64,000 nt of DNA. It comes from Bigelowiella natans CCMP2755 (lineage: Eukaryota; Cercozoa; Chlorarachniophyceae). Shown here piece after piece: positions 60,923 to 64,000 of this stretch (position 1 is its first letter; the number at the start of each line of letters is the position of its first letter). Under the pieces are notes generated by a model. That model made no database searches. It was not told the origin of the DNA and was given only the letters and a program-made list of their open reading frames with translations. The position numbers were made by a program, and so were the translations under genes. Location: contig ADNK01000910.1 of the NCBI GenBank assembly GCA_000320545.1, positions 1 to 64,000 of the forward strand. Direction: 5' to 3'.

Positions 60923-63762
60923 ATGAAGAAGAAGATTCGTCGACTCCCGACGAAAAAGAAGAAAACTGAGGTGCAGAATACCTCTTCAGCACATGTCACC
61001 CAACCCATGCCCCATGCAAATACAAACCCAAAACCACCATCACGGCTAAAGTCAAAGAAAACATGGATGCGTGAGACTGCAACTAACAAAGATGAGGAGA
61101 AATTGGTCGACGACGTATCTTCAGCGAGCACAAAAGATAATGCCCAAAATAACAATTCACGAGCATTTGTTGGACTGAACAAAACGAAGAAGCCATGGAA
61201 TACTGGAAATCGTCTTGCAGTTTCACATATACCCAATGCAGATAAAAAAAGAGACTTAGTCCATTATAATGGCGCAAGTGAGGAAAGACAGACGAGCATT
61301 CGAGCACAGCGAAAGCCAAGAGTACCGCCAACTCGCAGACCAACCTCCTCCTCCAAATTACCAGAGCTTGAAAATGAGAGTAGCTTCCAAAGATCTGATT
61401 ATGCTGCAGAAGAGATGAAAGAAGAATATGAGGATATGGTTTTCATGCCGAGAATGGAACCGGGAGACATTCTATCAAATATCAAAAAACGGTATTTCGT
61501 TGAATAAGTTAAACATCAACCATCTATATATGCCTCGATTTTACTAGGTTTATGAGGAAGAAGATCTACACAAACGTAGCAGATATTTTACTCGGTAGAA
61601 CCTTTCGATATTGGTCTATTATCATATTTAACTTGTCCCACTCGCGTCACTTTAGCTATAAATCCAAACGAAGACCTGGGGCTTTACACCAAAAACTTCT
61701 ACTCAGTATTGCGTTGATTTTGTTGTGTTCGTACTTAAAACTAAAATAAAATATACAGACTTACCACTATGCAAGTAGTCAAAGAAATGAGCCGCACATT
61801 TTTCAAGGTGCTATTTTTGTGAAGTCTCATAAAAAATGTAAGGCTTTTAATGTATTTCTTATTAGTGGCTTGTCGAGCGTACCGTAGGATTCGCAGTGAT
61901 TCAAATAGATCCCAAGTAATAAAACCTATCCTTCAGTCATATCTTTGAGGATAAAAATACAAAAAAATCATTCTGTAGAGTATCTTAGTCTGTGGTGAAT
62001 CTGGAGCTGGAAAAACAGAAGCTACAAAACAGCTAATTCGATACTTTGCCGAGATGAGTGGAGAGGTACAAAAGAGCTGGAACCACTCGTCAAAGCACTC
62101 ACAAAAAAGCATAAGCTTGGAGATGAAATTTGTCAAAGGTGAAATTTTCAAGTAAACTAACCGAGACATTGATCCTAAATTCTTTGATAGCAAATCCATT
62201 GCTGGAGGCCTTTGGGAATGCAAAGACTCTTAGGTAGATACATGAAATTTGACATAAGAGTAATGCCAAAAATTAAAAATAAGTGAATAAATTATCAGGA
62301 ACAACAATAGCAGCCGTTTCGGTAAATTAATAAATATTAATTTCTCTTCGAACGGTGCAATTACGTACGGATCCATCGAAAAGTACCGTGTTTTTCAATT
62401 AGCAATGATTACATCATTTTTCTTTTTTTCAAGAAACCTAAAATATATGAAGGTACTTGTTGGAGGAATCTAGAGTAGTTGCCCAGGATGAGGTTCTAAT
62501 TGATGCTTTTCAATAATTCATCGTTATTCAATTATTTATCTGAAGAACAATCTTCTATATTTTTGTGATCTAGGGTGAACGGAACTTCAATATATTTTAC
62601 CAACTATGCGAGCATCTGAAGCAATCTGGAGACAAGGTTGAGGCCACTGATCTTGTCGTGAGGACATTAGAAGTAATTGTAAAATTTATTCAGGACGCAA
62701 AGCATTTAGATCCAAGCTGTGTAACTTATCTAAACATGACGGGTTGTCTAGAAGCAGGCTGGGATGAGCATGCGAAGTGAGTGCAATTTTATGAATAGAG
62801 ATATATCAATTTTATGATGAGTTGGAAAGGTTTATTGAAACTGTGGCAGCAATGAAGCAACTTGGGATCAAGGAGGTATTGAAATGCAGTGCAAGAAGAT
62901 TTCAAATGACGTTTACATATACAGGTGGAAAAAAAATCTATATTCAACCTTCTTAAAGGGGTAGGTATCTATCTGTTCAATCGATCGCATGAATAACAAT
63001 ATCCGATTTGCAGATTTTATCTCTGGGAAATATAAGATTTGATCGCGGTCCTATGAAGAATGGAAAGGAAACCAGTGAGGTCACATGGAAAGCGGCATTG
63101 TGTAGAAAGAATCTCAAAAATTCTATTTAAAGGTCTCCGAAAGCTCAACATTAACTGCATCTCGTTGCGCTGCTCTGCTTGGACTTCAAGAATCAGCATT
63201 TATGAAAATGTTAACAGTTCAGGACATGTAAGAAGATCAACTATTTTGAATGGGTTATGATTCAACACTTTACACACAGGGCAATACTGACTGGGTCCGT
63301 TTATGCGCTTCCGCGATCTCCAAAAGAAGCATCATATACGTGCAATTCCCTAGCAAAAGGTACCTAAGAGTTTCTATAATTTTTATATCAGGATTTATTT
63401 ATATCTAGGGCTTTATGGAAAATTATTCACCTGGATTGTAACTCGAATAAATGAGGTATAGTTAAAGGATTGATCATAATTAGTCATAGAATCTTGCATT
63501 CTGATGATTATTTCTTTATCTAGGCGCTTAATCAAGAAAACAAGGGAACAAAGAGCAGGAAAGTTATCGGGATACTGGACATATTCGGTTTTGAGGTTAG
63601 TGAGATTTCCAAAACGCTTAACAATTTAGTTTCACAACATTAATGCATGAAAAGCATATTTATTCTTCATATATGATACATACATAATGCATATGTATGA
63701 TTACAAATACAAATGTATGCGGAAATATGGGTATCCACGTTAAATCTAGGATTATCTGTGGC

Positions 63763-63793
<31 letters not shown>

Positions 63794-64000
63794 CGTGCTT
63801 ACGATATGGGCAAACAAATTACTGATGGATACCCTAGCCGACTATTATCTAACAAAGTGATTTGTGTTTTACAGGCGAATGCACATAACAGCTTTGAACA
63901 ACTTTGTATAAATTTTGCAAATGAAAAATTACAAAAGTACACTCGAAAGTCTGGCTAGATATATTAAAACCCTCACTTCTTGTTATTTGATAGACACTTC
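60923..64000 (+). CDS. Myosin heavy chain, N-terminal half of the motor, cut by window end
   Basis: An actin-based ATP-driven motor. The first exon 60923-61491 encodes a basic, polar extension of about 190 residues (MKKKIRRLPTKKKKTEVQ) and ends in PGDILSNIKKR. It joins to 61548-61594 (KKIYTNVADILL), 61656 onward (AINPNEDLGLYTKNFY), and 61979-62065 with the P-loop GESGAGKTEATKQLIRYF. Later exons give NPLLEAFGNAKT, switch I NNNSSRFGK (near 62300), YLLEESRVVAQDE, GERNFNIFYQL, LYGKLFTWIVTRIN (near 63415), switch II DIFGFE (near 63590) and SFEQLCINFANEKLQ (near 63900). Introns are about 60-150 bases. The next exon begins at about 63994. The 3' half lies outside the window, so class and tail are unknown. 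The ATG choice is supported by the lack of any in-phase upstream exon. Confidence 0.93.
63760..63788. repeat. TA dinucleotide tract in myosin intron
   Basis: Short TA tract; the only long microsatellite in the right-hand 12 kb. Confidence 0.9.

Overview
This is nuclear DNA from a eukaryotic microbe. Almost every recognisable gene is split into many short exons by GT-AG introns, and the set includes ribosomal protein L10, a myosin, a RasGAP, a DENN protein and cyclophilins. No organelle, phage, prokaryotic or rRNA/tRNA signature was seen. All three standard stop codons appear to be used. The asparaginyl-tRNA synthetase model begins with a hydrophobic signal-like leader followed by an Arg/Ser-rich stretch. 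This hints at an alga with a complex plastid, but the species cannot be named from this window.

Layout, left to right. 0.9-3.5 kb (+): an exon end and a RING-finger gene. 4.2-5.1 kb (-): a coiled-coil protein. 5.7-11.9 kb (+): a DENN protein with an SBF2-like tail. 13.0-14.9 kb: two unidentified genes. 15.8-20.9 kb (-): asparaginyl-tRNA synthetase. 21.4-25.6 kb (+): PAF-acetylhydrolase-like lipase. 26.2-28.9 kb (-): Asp/Glu racemase family. 29.5-30.6 kb (+): RPL10. 31.8-33.3 kb (-): cinnamyl-alcohol-type dehydrogenase. 33.7-37.6 kb (+): two cyclophilins in tandem. 38.4-45.2 kb (-): membrane-anchored sugar-transfer-associated ATP-grasp enzyme. 48.4-51.6 kb (+): GT32 glycosyltransferase. 52.9-55.9 kb (-): multi-pass membrane protein. 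57.6-60.7 kb (-): RasGAP with a proline-rich tail. 60.9 kb to the end (+): myosin, cut by the window edge.

Genes mostly alternate in strand, giving divergent and convergent pairs. Convergent junctions and other 3' flanks contain islands rich in short palindromes (CTAGCTAG, GCATGC, GATC), and the divergent promoters largely lack them. From about 12.9 to 51 kb, introns and spacers are packed with microsatellites and introns run to several hundred bases. The flanking blocks have short introns and few repeats. Many 5' splice sites read GTAGTAG or a near relative.

Exon models were built by hand from splice sites, reading phase and family motifs. Where exact joins are given, phases were checked. 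5' ends and low-complexity exons are often unresolved and are marked as such. No single undescribed operon-like system is proven. The best candidate is the head-to-head ATP-grasp / GT32 pair, together with the palindrome islands.
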